A DNA stretch of 64,000 nucleotides from Conexibacter sp. CPCC 206217 (GTDB lineage: Bacteria > Actinomycetota > Thermoleophilia > Solirubrobacterales > Solirubrobacteraceae). The notes beneath the pieces were generated by a model. It was not told where the DNA came from. It worked only from the letters and a program-made list of their open reading frames with translations, and made no database searches. Within the stretch, counting starts at the first letter, position 1. Each line of letters starts with the position of its first letter. This document shows, piece by piece, positions 10,147-18,644 of the stretch. Both the position numbers and the translations under genes were made by a program. The stretch covers positions 506,156-570,155 of the forward strand of contig NZ_JAUTDO010000004.1 in NCBI RefSeq assembly GCF_030646165.1, read 5' to 3'.

Positions 10147-10905
10147 ATGGCAACCGTCTACGCGATCGCAAACCAGAAGGGCGGCGTCGGCAAGACCACG
10201 ACCGCCGTCAACCTCGCCGCGTGCGTGGCGGAGGCAGGCTACGACGCGCTGCTGATCGACATGGACGCGCAGGCCAACGCGACGGTCGGACTCGGGATCC
10301 CAAAGGATTCAGCGCCGAGCGTCTACGACGTCCTCTCCGGTGAGGCGACGATGGAGGAGGCGATTCGCGAGACGGGCATCGAACACCTCTCGCTCGTCCC
10401 CGCCAGCCCCGATCTCGCGGGCGCGTCGGTCGAGTTGCCGCGCATCGAGGCATCCGAGAACCGCCTGCGCGAGGCGCTCGTGGGCGTGCGCGAGAGATAC
10501 GCCTTCACGATCCTCGACTGCCCGCCGTCGCTGGGTCCGCTGACCGTCAACGCCCTCGTCGCCTCCGATCGCGTGATCGTTCCGGTCCAGGCCGAGTACT
10601 TCGCGCTCGAGGGCCTCGCGGGCCTGCTCGACACGCTCGGCCTGATCCAGCGCGAGCTGAACCCGAGATTGACGATCGCCGGCATGCTGCTGACGATGCA
10701 CGACGGCCGCACGCGCCTGGCGCAAGACGTCGAACGCGAGGTCCGCGAGCACTTCCCGACGCTGGTCTTCGACACCGTCATCCCACGCAACATCCGCGTC
10801 GGCGAGGCACCCAGCTTCGGGCGTCCGGTGATTCACCACGATCCCCACTGCGCCGGCTCCGACGCCTACTTCGAGCTCGCAAAGGAGGTGGCCGCCCGTG
10901 GCTGA
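10147..10905 (+). CDS. parA: Chromosome partitioning ATPase ParA/Soj
   Basis: Deviant Walker ATPase that moves or separates ParB-bound origins. The 252-aa protein starts MATVYAIANQ, then KGGVGKTTTAVNL (Walker A, residues 11-18), LLIDMDAQANAT (Walker A') and FTILDCPPSLGPLT (Walker B). The frame opens further upstream at 10042, but this ATG has a GAAGGA Shine-Dalgarno and places the P-loop at the family position. It overlaps parB by 8 nt. Confidence 0.96.
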   Translation: MATVYAIANQKGGVGKTTTAVNLAACVAEAGYDALLIDMDAQANATVGLGIPKDSAPSVYDVLSGEATMEEAIRETGIEHLSLVPASPDLAGASVELPRIEASENRLREALVGVRERYAFTILDCPPSLGPLTVNALVASDRVIVPVQAEYFALEGLAGLLDTLGLIQRELNPRLTIAGMLLTMHDGRTRLAQDVEREVREHFPTLVFDTVIPRNIRVGEAPSFGRPVIHHDPHCAGSDAYFELAKEVAARG

Positions 10906-11791
10906 GAAGCCCCGTGGGATGGGCCGTGGCCTGTCGGCGATCCTCTCGGCCGCACCGAGAGACGAAGCCGAGGAACTGCGCACCGTTCCGATCGACCTGA
11001 TCGCGCCGAATCCGCACCAGCCCCGGCGCCATTTCGAGGAGGAGGCGCTCGTCGCGCTGGCGCAGTCGCTCAGCGCCCGCGGCGTGCTGCAGCCGGTGCT
11101 GGTGCGGCCGCTCCCCGACGGCAGTTACGAGCTGATCGCCGGCGAGCGCCGCTGGCGCGCCGCCAGAATCGCTGGGATCGCGCAGATCCCCGCGATCGTC
11201 CGCCACCACGACGATGCGGCCTCGCTCGAGCTGGCCGTGATCGAGAACATGGCGCGCGAGGATCTCAACCCCGTCGAGGAGGCGCGTGCATGTGCCGCCC
11301 TCGTCGAGGAACTGAGTCTCACGCGCGAGGATGTCGGCCGTCGTGTCGGCCGCAGCCGGGTCGCCGTCTCCAATCTGATCCGTCTGCTCGACCTGCCCGA
11401 CGACGCGCTCGTGCTGCTGGAACGGGGCGAGCTGAGCGAGGGACACGGCCGCGCCCTGCTGCTCGCGCCCGACCACGGCGATCGGCGACGGCTCGGCCGC
11501 GACGCGGCCGCGCTCGGATGGTCCGTCCGGGAGTTGGAGCGTCGCGCCCGCGGTGCCGCTGATGCGGATGCCGGCGCCGACGCTTCCCGCCCGCCGCGCC
11601 GGACTGCGCCGCGCGTGCATCCGGATCAGCAGGAGGCGGTCGCGCAACTCGCCGACGTCTTCTCCAGCGCCGTCGGCGCGGACGTCGACGTCGCGCCCGC
11701 GGGGAGCGGATATCGCGTCCAACTGTCGTTCGAGACGCTCGACGATGCACTCGCGTTGGCCCGTCGCCTGGGCGTTCGCGCGGTCGCGTGA
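10898..11791 (+). CDS. parB: Chromosome partitioning CTPase ParB
   Basis: CTP-dependent DNA clamp that loads at parS and spreads. The 297-aa protein has the N-terminal GRGLSAIL (ParA-stimulating region), NPHQPRRHF, the CTP-binding GERRWRAAR (residues 82-90), ENMAREDLNPVEEA, and a helix-turn-helix around RVGRSRVAVSNLIRLLDLP. A variable linker precedes the dimerisation domain. The GTG start at 10898 sits behind GGAGG within the end of parA. Confidence 0.96.
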   Translation: MAEKPRGMGRGLSAILSAAPRDEAEELRTVPIDLIAPNPHQPRRHFEEEALVALAQSLSARGVLQPVLVRPLPDGSYELIAGERRWRAARIAGIAQIPAIVRHHDDAASLELAVIENMAREDLNPVEEARACAALVEELSLTREDVGRRVGRSRVAVSNLIRLLDLPDDALVLLERGELSEGHGRALLLAPDHGDRRRLGRDAAALGWSVRELERRARGAADADAGADASRPPRRTAPRVHPDQQEAVAQLADVFSSAVGADVDVAPAGSGYRVQLSFETLDDALALARRLGVRAVA

Positions 11792-11822
11792 GACGAGGAC
11801 GCACAAGAGGCGGCCGGACCGC

Positions 11823-11828
11823 TAGAAT
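11823..11828 (+). promoter_or_regulatory. -10 box of tRNA-Ile
   Basis: TAGAAT lies 14 nt before the mature 5' end of tRNA-Ile. The same hexamer precedes tRNA-Lys at 32253-32258. No clear -35 box accompanies either. Confidence 0.5.
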
Positions 11829-11842
11829 CGCGCTTCCAGTCG

Positions 11843-11916
<74 letters not shown>

Positions 11917-11922
11917 CTGCAC

Positions 11923-11946
11923 CGAGGCCCGCCACCGCGGGCCTCG
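11923..11946 (+). terminator. Terminator-like hairpin after tRNA-Ile
   Basis: CGAGGCCCGC (11923-11932) and GCGGGCCTCG (11937-11946) form a perfect 10-bp stem with a 4-nt CACC loop. It is followed by TTCGTTTCC, a weak T-rich tract. It starts 7 nt after the tRNA. Confidence 0.75.
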
Positions 11947-12048
11947 TTCGTTTCCGGTTCGTGCGCGCTTGCACGAACCGCGCCGACGCGCAAAGTCCCT
12001 GCAGGAGCGGCCTTTTCGCTGACCGCCGAGCGCCCGCAGAAAGCGCGC

Positions 12049-12077
12049 TTCGAAGCTGCGGAGCCGCTGCCTATACT
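12049..12077 (+). promoter_or_regulatory. Promoter of the bifunctional nuclease gene
   Basis: TTCGAA (12049-12054), a 17-nt spacer, then TATACT (12072-12077). The -10 box fits well and the -35 only partly. It rules out translation starts upstream of about 12.1 kb. Confidence 0.5.
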
Positions 12078-12103
12078 TGGTCCCTACCCCAGGCCTTAGG
12101 AGC

Positions 12104-12598
12104 ATGGAAGTGCAGGAGATGGTCATCTACGGCGTCAGCTTCGACATGGTCGGCAAGCAGCCGATCGTGTTGCTGAAGACCGTCGACAGCAACAAGTTCC
12201 TGCCGATCTGGATCGGTCACCCCGAAGCCGCCGCGATCCTGATGAAGCTGCAGGGCGCGACGACCCCGCGACCGATGACGCACGATCTGCTCTCCGACAT
12301 GTTGTCCGAGCTGGAGGTCAACTGCGCCCGCGTCTCGGTCACGGAGCTGAGGGAGAACACGTTCTACGCGTCGATCACGCTCAGCATCGGCGGTCGCGAG
12401 CTGGAGATCGACTCGCGCCCCAGCGACGCGCTCGCGCTCGCCGTGCGTGCCGGTGCCCCGATCTTCGCTGCCGAAGAGGTGATCGCGGAGTCCGCGATCG
12501 AGTTCGAGCACGAGGTTGAGGACACCGAAGAGGTCGTCGAGAAGTTCAAGGACTTCCTCGACAGCGTCACGCCCGAGGACTTCGCCGGCGAAAGCTAG
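12104..12598 (+). CDS. Bifunctional nuclease family protein (DUF151)
   Basis: Member of the bifunctional nuclease (BFN/DUF151) family, some of which have RNase and DNase activity; the bacterial role is not settled. Visible family features are LPIWIGHPEAAAI, RPMTHDLLSDML, ENTFYASITL and SRPSDALALAVRAGAPIF. The C-terminus is acidic (EHEVEDTEEVVEKF), perhaps a UvrB/UvrC-like segment. ATG at 12104 is very close (1 nt) to an AGGAG, so GTG 12110 or ATG 12119 could be the real start; all lie in one frame. It is preceded by its own promoter and is convergent with the aminotransferase. Confidence 0.88.
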   Translation: MEVQEMVIYGVSFDMVGKQPIVLLKTVDSNKFLPIWIGHPEAAAILMKLQGATTPRPMTHDLLSDMLSELEVNCARVSVTELRENTFYASITLSIGGRELEIDSRPSDALALAVRAGAPIFAAEEVIAESAIEFEHEVEDTEEVVEKFKDFLDSVTPEDFAGES

Positions 12599-12675
12599 CC
12601 CTTCGGAGTGCGAGCTCCACGGCGGGCCGTTAACAGCGCCCGCGCCGGGGGAACTCGCGGTCGGTGGAGCACCGC

Positions 12676-14052
12676 TCAGCCGTCGCGCTCGACGCGGTCC
12701 TGCTGCGGCTGACGCCGCGGCAGTTCGACGACGCGCGCGAGCCGCTCGTCCGTCGCAGCGCTCTGAGGCTGTGGCGCAACCGCCTCGGCGCCCGTGAGCG
12801 TGCCGTAGAGGGCGACCTGCTCGGCGATCACAGCGCCGATGCGGCGGATCCCCTCGCGGATCTGCGACTCCGTGACACCGGAGAAGTTCAGTCGCATCGA
12901 CGAGCCGCCGCGGCCGTCGAGGTAGGCAGCGCGGCCCGGCACGAACGCGACGTTCTCGCGCAGCGCGCGCGCCAGCAGGTCGGTCGTGTCGATGTAGTCC
13001 GGCAGCGTCGCCCAGATGAACATGCCGCCCTCGGGCCGCGTCCACTGCGCCTCGCGCGGGAAATGCTCGGTGAGCGCCTCGAACATCACGTCGCGGCGCT
13101 GGCGGTAGACGTCGCGCAGCGACATCACATATCTCTTCCAGTCGACCGCGGCGAAGTAGTTCGCGACGAACAGCTGCGTCATCGAGGACGAGCAGAGGTC
13201 CGCGGCCGCCTTGCCGATGTTCATCTTCTGCAGCACGGGCTGCGGCGCCGCGGCCCAGCCGAGGCGGATCCCGGGCGAGAGGATCTTCGAGAAGGTGCCG
13301 AGGTAGATCACGAACTCGCCGCCGTCGAGCGCGTACAGCGGCGGCAGCGCCTCGCCTTCGTAGCGCAGCATGCCGTACGGGTTGTCCTCCAGCACCAGCA
13401 GCTCGCGCTCATGCGCGATCCGCACGAGCCGCTCGCGCCGCGGCAGCGACATCGTCACGCCGCCCGGGTTCTGGAACGTCGGGATCGTGTAGATGAACTT
13501 CAGCCGCCGGCCGTCGCGCTCAAGCCGGTCCAGCGTCTCCTCGAGCTCGTCGATCCGCATCCCGTCGGAGTCCATCGAGATCTGCACGACGTCGGCCTGG
13601 TAGGAGGCGAAGGTCGGCACGGCGCCCGGATACGTCGGCGCCTCCGCGACGATCACGTCGCCCGGGTCGATCAGCGTCTTGCAGACGAGGTCGATCACCT
13701 GCTGGCCGCCCGTCGTGACGAGCAGCTCGTCGGTCGCGACGTTCATGCCCTCGGCCGCCATCACGTCCTGGATGCACGCGTCGACGGCCGCGATGCCCTC
13801 GGTCGGCCCGTACTGCAGCGCCTGGGCGCACGCATCGTGCGCGACCGTCGCCATCACGCCCGCGTACGTCTCCGGCGGGAAGGTCGACGTGTCCGGCAGA
13901 CCGCCTGCGAGCGAGATCACCTCGGCCTGCTGCGTGAGCGCCATCAGGTCGCGCATCGCGGAGGTCTTCATCACCTGCGTGCGCGAGGCGAACAGAGCCG
14001 CGTATCGTTCGAGATCGCGGGCAGTGGAGCGTGGTGGTTCTCTGCGCGTCAT
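12676..14052 (-). CDS. PLP-dependent aminotransferase (class I/II, LysN/MocR-like)
   Basis: Fold-type I aminotransferase resembling 2-aminoadipate/aromatic aminotransferases. Visible features: ISLAGGLPD near the N-terminus, GPTEGIAAV, TTGGQQVIDL, EAPTYPGAV, YTIPTFQNPGG, LEDNPYGMLRY and the PLP-lysine motif GTFSKILSPGIRLGW, with RLNFS near the C-terminus for carboxylate binding. ATG at 14052 is chosen over an in-frame ATG at 14091 because AAGG lies 7 nt upstream and the extension is not conserved-looking; this gives 458 aa. Substrate cannot be assigned. The last 40 residues are a loose tail. Confidence 0.88.
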   Translation of the reverse strand: MTRREPPRSTARDLERYAALFASRTQVMKTSAMRDLMALTQQAEVISLAGGLPDTSTFPPETYAGVMATVAHDACAQALQYGPTEGIAAVDACIQDVMAAEGMNVATDELLVTTGGQQVIDLVCKTLIDPGDVIVAEAPTYPGAVPTFASYQADVVQISMDSDGMRIDELEETLDRLERDGRRLKFIYTIPTFQNPGGVTMSLPRRERLVRIAHERELLVLEDNPYGMLRYEGEALPPLYALDGGEFVIYLGTFSKILSPGIRLGWAAAPQPVLQKMNIGKAAADLCSSSMTQLFVANYFAAVDWKRYVMSLRDVYRQRRDVMFEALTEHFPREAQWTRPEGGMFIWATLPDYIDTTDLLARALRENVAFVPGRAAYLDGRGGSSMRLNFSGVTESQIREGIRRIGAVIAEQVALYGTLTGAEAVAPQPQSAATDERLARVVELPRRQPQQDRVERDG

Positions 14053-14150
14053 GTCGGGCCTTGGGTGGTCTCCGTGTGGACTTCGCCGCAACGGACCATT
14101 CCCCTCGGCCCGTCGACTATCGTCATGCCCCCTTCAAGCTACCGGACCGG

Positions 14151-14741
14151 ATGACTCTCTTCCTCGCCATCTGCCTCGGGATCGGCCTCGCGCTCGGCGT
14201 CGGCCTGCGTCCCTTTCTGCCCGCACTGCTCGTCGGCGCGCTCGCGCGCGGCGACATCGGGATCGACTTCGAGCACACCGACCTGTCGTTTCTCGAATCG
14301 CCGATCTTCCTGCTCGCGCTGCTGATCGGGGTCGTCGTGCTGATCGTCGCGGAGCGCCGGATGGGCGCGGACAGAGTCGAGGCCGGGCCGCTCGGAGCCG
14401 CCGTCGGCGGCATCGCGCTGGGCCTCGGCGCGCTCTTCTTCGCCGGCGCGCTGGCGGATGACAACTACGCCTGGTGGCCGGGGATCGTCGCCGGCCTCGC
14501 GTGCGCGGCGCTCGCCGCCGCGACGGCGCGGATCTTCTTCAGACGCACGCGCGCCCGGCTCGACAGAGACGCGGCGGTCGCGCTGCCGGTCTACGCCGAG
14601 GCGGCGGGCGTCGTCGTCGCCGGCCTCTCCGTGCTGCTGCCGCCGCTGTCGCTCGTCGCGCTCGTCTTCCTCGGCTGGCTGCTGCTCGGCCAGCGCAGAC
14701 GCGAGGGCCAGAAGTACGCGGGCCTGCGCGTGCTGCGGTGA
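14151..14741 (+). CDS. Small multi-spanning membrane protein (DUF4126-like)
   Basis: A 196-aa integral membrane protein with about five hydrophobic segments. The beginning GIGLALGVGLRPFLPALLVG and SFLESPIFLLALLIG are reminiscent of DUF4126 membrane proteins, whose function is unknown. The frame is open upstream to 14031, but those residues are polar and unlike a membrane-protein start, so ATG 14151 is used. It is divergent from the aminotransferase. Several AGA arginines are present. Confidence 0.7.
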   Translation: MTLFLAICLGIGLALGVGLRPFLPALLVGALARGDIGIDFEHTDLSFLESPIFLLALLIGVVVLIVAERRMGADRVEAGPLGAAVGGIALGLGALFFAGALADDNYAWWPGIVAGLACAALAAATARIFFRRTRARLDRDAAVALPVYAEAAGVVVAGLSVLLPPLSLVALVFLGWLLLGQRRREGQKYAGLRVLR

Positions 14742-14789
14742 GCGCGTCAGCGAGCTGACCGTGCCCGCGCGCCCGACCACTGCACGCTG

Positions 14790-16268
14790 ATGGCGGCCAA
14801 GAAGCTCGTCCTGACCGTGATCGACGGGATGAAGCCGTCGATGCTGGAGCGCGCGATCGCGCTCGGCCAGGCGCCGGCGCTGAAGGCGATCCAGGAGCGC
14901 GGCGCCTACGTCGACGACTGCTGCGCGGCGTTCCCGTCGGTGACGCCCGTCTGCGCCGCGTCGATCGCGACAGGGACCGGGCCCGACAGGCACCGGATCC
15001 CGAGCATGAACTGGTTCTCGCGCGAGGAGCAGCGCTACGTCGAGTACGGCTCGAGCTTCTCCGCCTCGCGCAAGTTCGGCGTGCTGCGCTCGCTGACGGA
15101 CACGGTCTACAACATGAACGCGGTCCATCTGTCGCGCGAGACGCCGACGTGCTTCGAGCTGCTCGACGACGCCGGCGTGCGCACGGCCGGCACGACGTAC
15201 CTGATGTACCGGGGGCGCCACGAGCACCACGTCACAACCGACACGCCGTTGGCGCGGATTGCCAACGCGACCGTCTTCAGAGAGCCGGTCAAGGGACCGC
15301 GCGAGCTGTTCTACGCCGATCTCTTCGCGAGCCGCCGGACCGGCTGCCGCGGGCAGTTCGGCATGCCGGGCGGGCGCGACGCGCACACCGGCTGCGTCGG
15401 CTCCTACCTGGAGGAGCACGACCTCTACGACTTCATGCTCTTCTCGCTGCCTGACAACGACACCTTCTCGCACCGCAACGGCCCGCACGCCCAGGTCACC
15501 TCGATCGCTGCCGCCGACCGTCAGCTGGAGCGCCTGATGCACGCCGGCGGCGGAATAGACCGCTTTCTGGATGAGCATGCGATGATCGTCATGGCCGATC
15601 ACTCGCACACGCAGGTGGAGGAGCGGATCCAGCTGCAGCCGGCGTTCGCCGACTGGTCGATCGCGAGACCCGACGGCGCGGGCGCGACCGCCGGCGACAT
15701 CGCGATAAGCCCGGCGCAGCGGTCGGCGATGATCTACGTGCTGGCGGACGAGAACCGCGCGCGGTTGGCCGCCGACGCCGCCCGCGTCGCGCTCGCGGTG
15801 CCCGGCGTCGACCTCGCGATGCGGCTCGCCGCGCCGCGCGAGGGCGTGATCGCGAGCGAGCGCGGCGAACTGCACTTCGCACCCGGCGGCGACCTCGTCG
15901 ACGCGCGCGGGCGCAGATGGAGCGTCGACGGCGACCTTGCGGCGATCTCGGCCCGCGTCGAGAACGGCAGGCTGCTGGCACCGGACTACCCGGACGCGCT
16001 CGGTCGCGTCTGGTCGGCGCTGAACTGCGCGACCGCGGGCGACGTGCTGCTGTCGGCCGCGCCGGCGTACGAGTTCGTCGACTGGGGCGGGGCGTGGCAC
16101 CCGGGTGGCGGCAGCCACGGCTCGCTGCACCGCAACGACTCGCTCGGCGCGCTGCTGTGGTGCGGGACGGGTCCGCAGACGCGTCACGCGCACGAGCAGT
16201 GGACGCTGCGCGACGTGCTGCCGATCGTCACCGACCACTTCGGCGTCGCCGCACCGCCGCGCTCCTGA
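14790..16268 (+). CDS. Alkaline-phosphatase superfamily phosphodiesterase
   Basis: A 492-aa type I phosphodiesterase/nucleotide pyrophosphatase-like enzyme. It has the metal-binding motif TVIDGMKPSML, a nucleophile region FPSVTPVCAASIATG (Thr expected to be the nucleophile), LPDNDTFSHRNG, VMADHSHTQVEE and GGGSHGSLHRND, i.e. the Asp/His ligands for two zinc ions. There is no signal peptide or membrane segment, so it is probably cytoplasmic. The substrate could be a nucleotide, a phospholipid head group or a glycan. It is followed by GtrA and a glycosyltransferase, perhaps suggesting envelope phosphodiester metabolism (inference). Confidence 0.85.
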   Translation: MAAKKLVLTVIDGMKPSMLERAIALGQAPALKAIQERGAYVDDCCAAFPSVTPVCAASIATGTGPDRHRIPSMNWFSREEQRYVEYGSSFSASRKFGVLRSLTDTVYNMNAVHLSRETPTCFELLDDAGVRTAGTTYLMYRGRHEHHVTTDTPLARIANATVFREPVKGPRELFYADLFASRRTGCRGQFGMPGGRDAHTGCVGSYLEEHDLYDFMLFSLPDNDTFSHRNGPHAQVTSIAAADRQLERLMHAGGGIDRFLDEHAMIVMADHSHTQVEERIQLQPAFADWSIARPDGAGATAGDIAISPAQRSAMIYVLADENRARLAADAARVALAVPGVDLAMRLAAPREGVIASERGELHFAPGGDLVDARGRRWSVDGDLAAISARVENGRLLAPDYPDALGRVWSALNCATAGDVLLSAAPAYEFVDWGGAWHPGGGSHGSLHRNDSLGALLWCGTGPQTRHAHEQWTLRDVLPIVTDHFGVAAPPRS

Positions 16269-16313
16269 GCAGGCACGCGATCGCTCTGCGCGAAATGCGA
16301 GGCTGCGGCGGGG

Positions 16314-16319
16314 TACGCT
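16314..16319 (+). promoter_or_regulatory. -10 box of a probable leaderless gtrA transcript
   Basis: TACGCT ends 7 nt before the ATG at 16327, so the transcript would begin at or next to the start codon. No Shine-Dalgarno is present. Confidence 0.45.
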
Positions 16320-16326
16320 GTGCGGC

Positions 16327-16773
16327 ATGAAGGAGGACCAGACCGCCGTCTCGCTACCACTGCATCGCCGCGTACGGCACGGCCTTCGCCACCCGCCGAA
16401 CTGGTTCCAGTTGATGCGGTTCGGGCTCGTCGGCGCGAGCGGCTACGTCGTCAACCTCGTCGTCTTCACGATCGCCGTCCACCCGCTCGCGGTCAGCTAC
16501 CGGATCGCCTCGGTGCTGGCGTTCCTGGTGTCGGTCCTGAACAACTTCTGGTGGAACCGCCACTGGACGTTCGACGGCAGGGGCGGTCACGCCGGCTTCC
16601 AGGCGATGCGCTTCTTCGTCGTCAGCCTGGTCGCGTTCGCGTTCAGCTACGCGATCCTCGTCGCGCTCGTCGAGGGCGCCGACCTGCCGAAGGTGCTGGC
16701 GCAGGCGATCGCGATCGTGCTCGCCACGCCGCTGAACTTCGTCGGTCAGAAGCTCTGGAGCTTCCGCAGATGA
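16327..16773 (+). CDS. GtrA-family membrane protein
   Basis: A 148-aa protein with four hydrophobic helices of the GtrA family, implicated in moving lipid-linked sugars across the membrane or in cell-wall polysaccharide assembly. The signature is FGLVGASGYVVNLVVF near the start, then VLNNFWWNRHWTF and LATPLNFVGQKLWSF at the end. The start overlaps nothing; its stop overlaps the next start as ATGA, so it is translationally coupled to the glycosyltransferase. Confidence 0.92.
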   Translation: MKEDQTAVSLPLHRRVRHGLRHPPNWFQLMRFGLVGASGYVVNLVVFTIAVHPLAVSYRIASVLAFLVSVLNNFWWNRHWTFDGRGGHAGFQAMRFFVVSLVAFAFSYAILVALVEGADLPKVLAQAIAIVLATPLNFVGQKLWSFRR

Positions 16774-18644
16774 GGCGGGCCGCGGCGCGCATCGCCGCGG
16801 TCGTGCTGCTCGCGAGTCTCGCGTCGGCGCTGCTGCTGTCCGCGATCGCCTCGGCGCGGACCGCCCCCGGCGCCGCCACGGCGCCCGCCTACTCCGCGCC
16901 GGACGTCGCGACCACGCCGTCGCTCGGCCCGCCGTCGGCGATCGGCAGCGCGCAGCAGCCCGCCGCGCCCGGCACGATCTCGACCGCGACGGCCGTCGAC
17001 CCCAACGCGCTCGCGACGCCACCGAGTCCGTCGATCCCGCCGCCGGGCCATCGCCTCACGTCGAGACAGGTGATCGCGACCGCAGACGCGCTGCCGAAGA
17101 TCAGACGGGTCGTGCGCGAGCATCCCGGCGCGTACCCGACGGCGTACACGAAGGGCACCGCGCAGTGGCAGGTCAGCTACTTCTCCAGAGACCGCGCGGA
17201 GATCGGTCAGGTGACGATCGACGACCTCACTGGCGCCGTCCGCGAGGCGTGGACCGGCTACCAGGTCCCGTGGACGATGGCGCGCGGCTACGACGGCGCG
17301 TTCGGCCGTCGCGTCAACGCTTGGTACGTCTGGATCCCGCTCTGCGTGCTGTTCTTGCTGCCGTTCCTGCCGTGGCGCCGCCGGCCGTCGTGGCTGCACC
17401 TCGACCTGCTCGTGCTGCTGTCGTTCTCGGTCTCGCTCGCGTTCTTCAACCACGCGCGGATCGGGCTCTCGACGCCGCTGATCTATCCGCCGCTGATCTA
17501 CCTGCTCGTGCGGATGCTGCTGGTGGCGCGCCGTGGCGGGCGCCCGGAGCCACTGCGGCTGCTGGTGCCGGTCTCGTGGCTGGCGATCGCGCTGATCTTC
17601 CTCGTCGGCTTCCGCGTCGGATTGAACGTGACGAACTCGAACGTGATCGACGTCGGCTATTCCGGCGTGATCGGCGCGAGAAAGCTGCTCGACGGCCAGC
17701 CGTTGTACGGCGGTTGGCCGACCGACAACGCCCACGGCGACACCTACGGCCCCGTCAACTACGTCGCCTACGTCCCGTTCGAACGGTTGCTCGGCTGGAG
17801 CGGCAGCTGGGACGACCTGCCGGCCGCGCACGCCGCCGCGGTCGTCTTCGACCTCTTGACGATGGTCGCGCTGTTCATGCTCGGGCGGCGGATCCGCGGG
17901 CCGTCGCTGGGGATCGTCTTCGCCTACATGTGGGCGGCGTTCCCGTTCACGCTCTACGTCTCCAACACGAACGGCAACGATTCGCTCGTCGCGCTGCTGA
18001 TCGTCTGCGCGCTGCTGGTCGCGTCGCGGCCCGCCGCGCGGGGAGCGTTCACCGCGCTCGCGGGCCTGACGAAGTTCGCCCCCCTGGCGCTCGCGCCGCT
18101 GTTCGCGCGCACGCCGATCGACGCGATCCCCAGGGGCGCGACCGCGCCGCGCCGCGGCCCGCGAGCGTTCGTCGTCTACGTGCTCGGCTTCCTCGTCGTC
18201 GCGGTGCTGGCGATGCTGCCGGTGATCCTCGAGGGCAACTGGTCGACCTTCTTCGACCACACCTTCGCGTTCCAGAACGACCGCGGCTCGCCATTCTCGA
18301 TATGGGGCCTGTGGGGCGGGCTCGACACGCTGCAGATGGCCGTCCAGATCGCGGCCGTGCTGTTCGCGCTCTCGCTCGCGTTCGTGCCGCGCCGGCGGAC
18401 GCTCGTGCAGACGGCGGCCTTCGGCGCGGTCGTGCTGATCGCGCTGCAGCTGAGCCTGACCTACTGGTTCTACCTCTACATCGCGTGGTTCTTCCCGCTC
18501 GTGCTGGTCGGCCTGCTGGGGCGCTACGGTGATCCGACGGCAGTCGCGCCGCCGCCGGTCGCCGGCGCCACCGGCACGGGCTCAGCCGAAGCCGACGGGG
18601 GCGGGCACGAGCAGCTGCTCGATCCCGTCGGCGCGCAGGGGTGA
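16770..18644 (+). CDS. GT-C fold glycosyltransferase-like membrane protein
   Basis: A 624-aa integral membrane protein. A signal anchor (residues about 5-28) and a Pro/Ala-rich linker lead to a soluble exported segment containing QWQVSYFSRDRAEIG and VTIDDLTGAVREAWTG, which looks like a PepSY-type domain. Around eleven transmembrane helices follow, with YGPVNYVAYVPFE and a C-terminal TYWFYLYIAWFFPL, similar to polyprenol-phosphate mannosyl/arabinosyl transferases (GT87/DUF2029-like). It probably uses a lipid-linked sugar together with GtrA. The final 63 nt overlap the 3' end of the convergent phosphoesterase gene, so its last ~20 residues may be non-essential. Confidence 0.82.
   Translation: MRRAAARIAAVVLLASLASALLLSAIASARTAPGAATAPAYSAPDVATTPSLGPPSAIGSAQQPAAPGTISTATAVDPNALATPPSPSIPPPGHRLTSRQVIATADALPKIRRVVREHPGAYPTAYTKGTAQWQVSYFSRDRAEIGQVTIDDLTGAVREAWTGYQVPWTMARGYDGAFGRRVNAWYVWIPLCVLFLLPFLPWRRRPSWLHLDLLVLLSFSVSLAFFNHARIGLSTPLIYPPLIYLLVRMLLVARRGGRPEPLRLLVPVSWLAIALIFLVGFRVGLNVTNSNVIDVGYSGVIGARKLLDGQPLYGGWPTDNAHGDTYGPVNYVAYVPFERLLGWSGSWDDLPAAHAAAVVFDLLTMVALFMLGRRIRGPSLGIVFAYMWAAFPFTLYVSNTNGNDSLVALLIVCALLVASRPAARGAFTALAGLTKFAPLALAPLFARTPIDAIPRGATAPRRGPRAFVVYVLGFLVVAVLAMLPVILEGNWSTFFDHTFAFQNDRGSPFSIWGLWGGLDTLQMAVQIAAVLFALSLAFVPRRRTLVQTAAFGAVVLIALQLSLTYWFYLYIAWFFPLVLVGLLGRYGDPTAVAPPPVAGATGTGSAEADGGGHEQLLDPVGAQG

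Noticed and set aside
12599..12675. Bidirectional terminator between the nuclease and aminotransferase genes
   Set aside because: A GCGGGC/GCCCGC stem exists but it has no T-tract and is commonplace in such GC-rich DNA.
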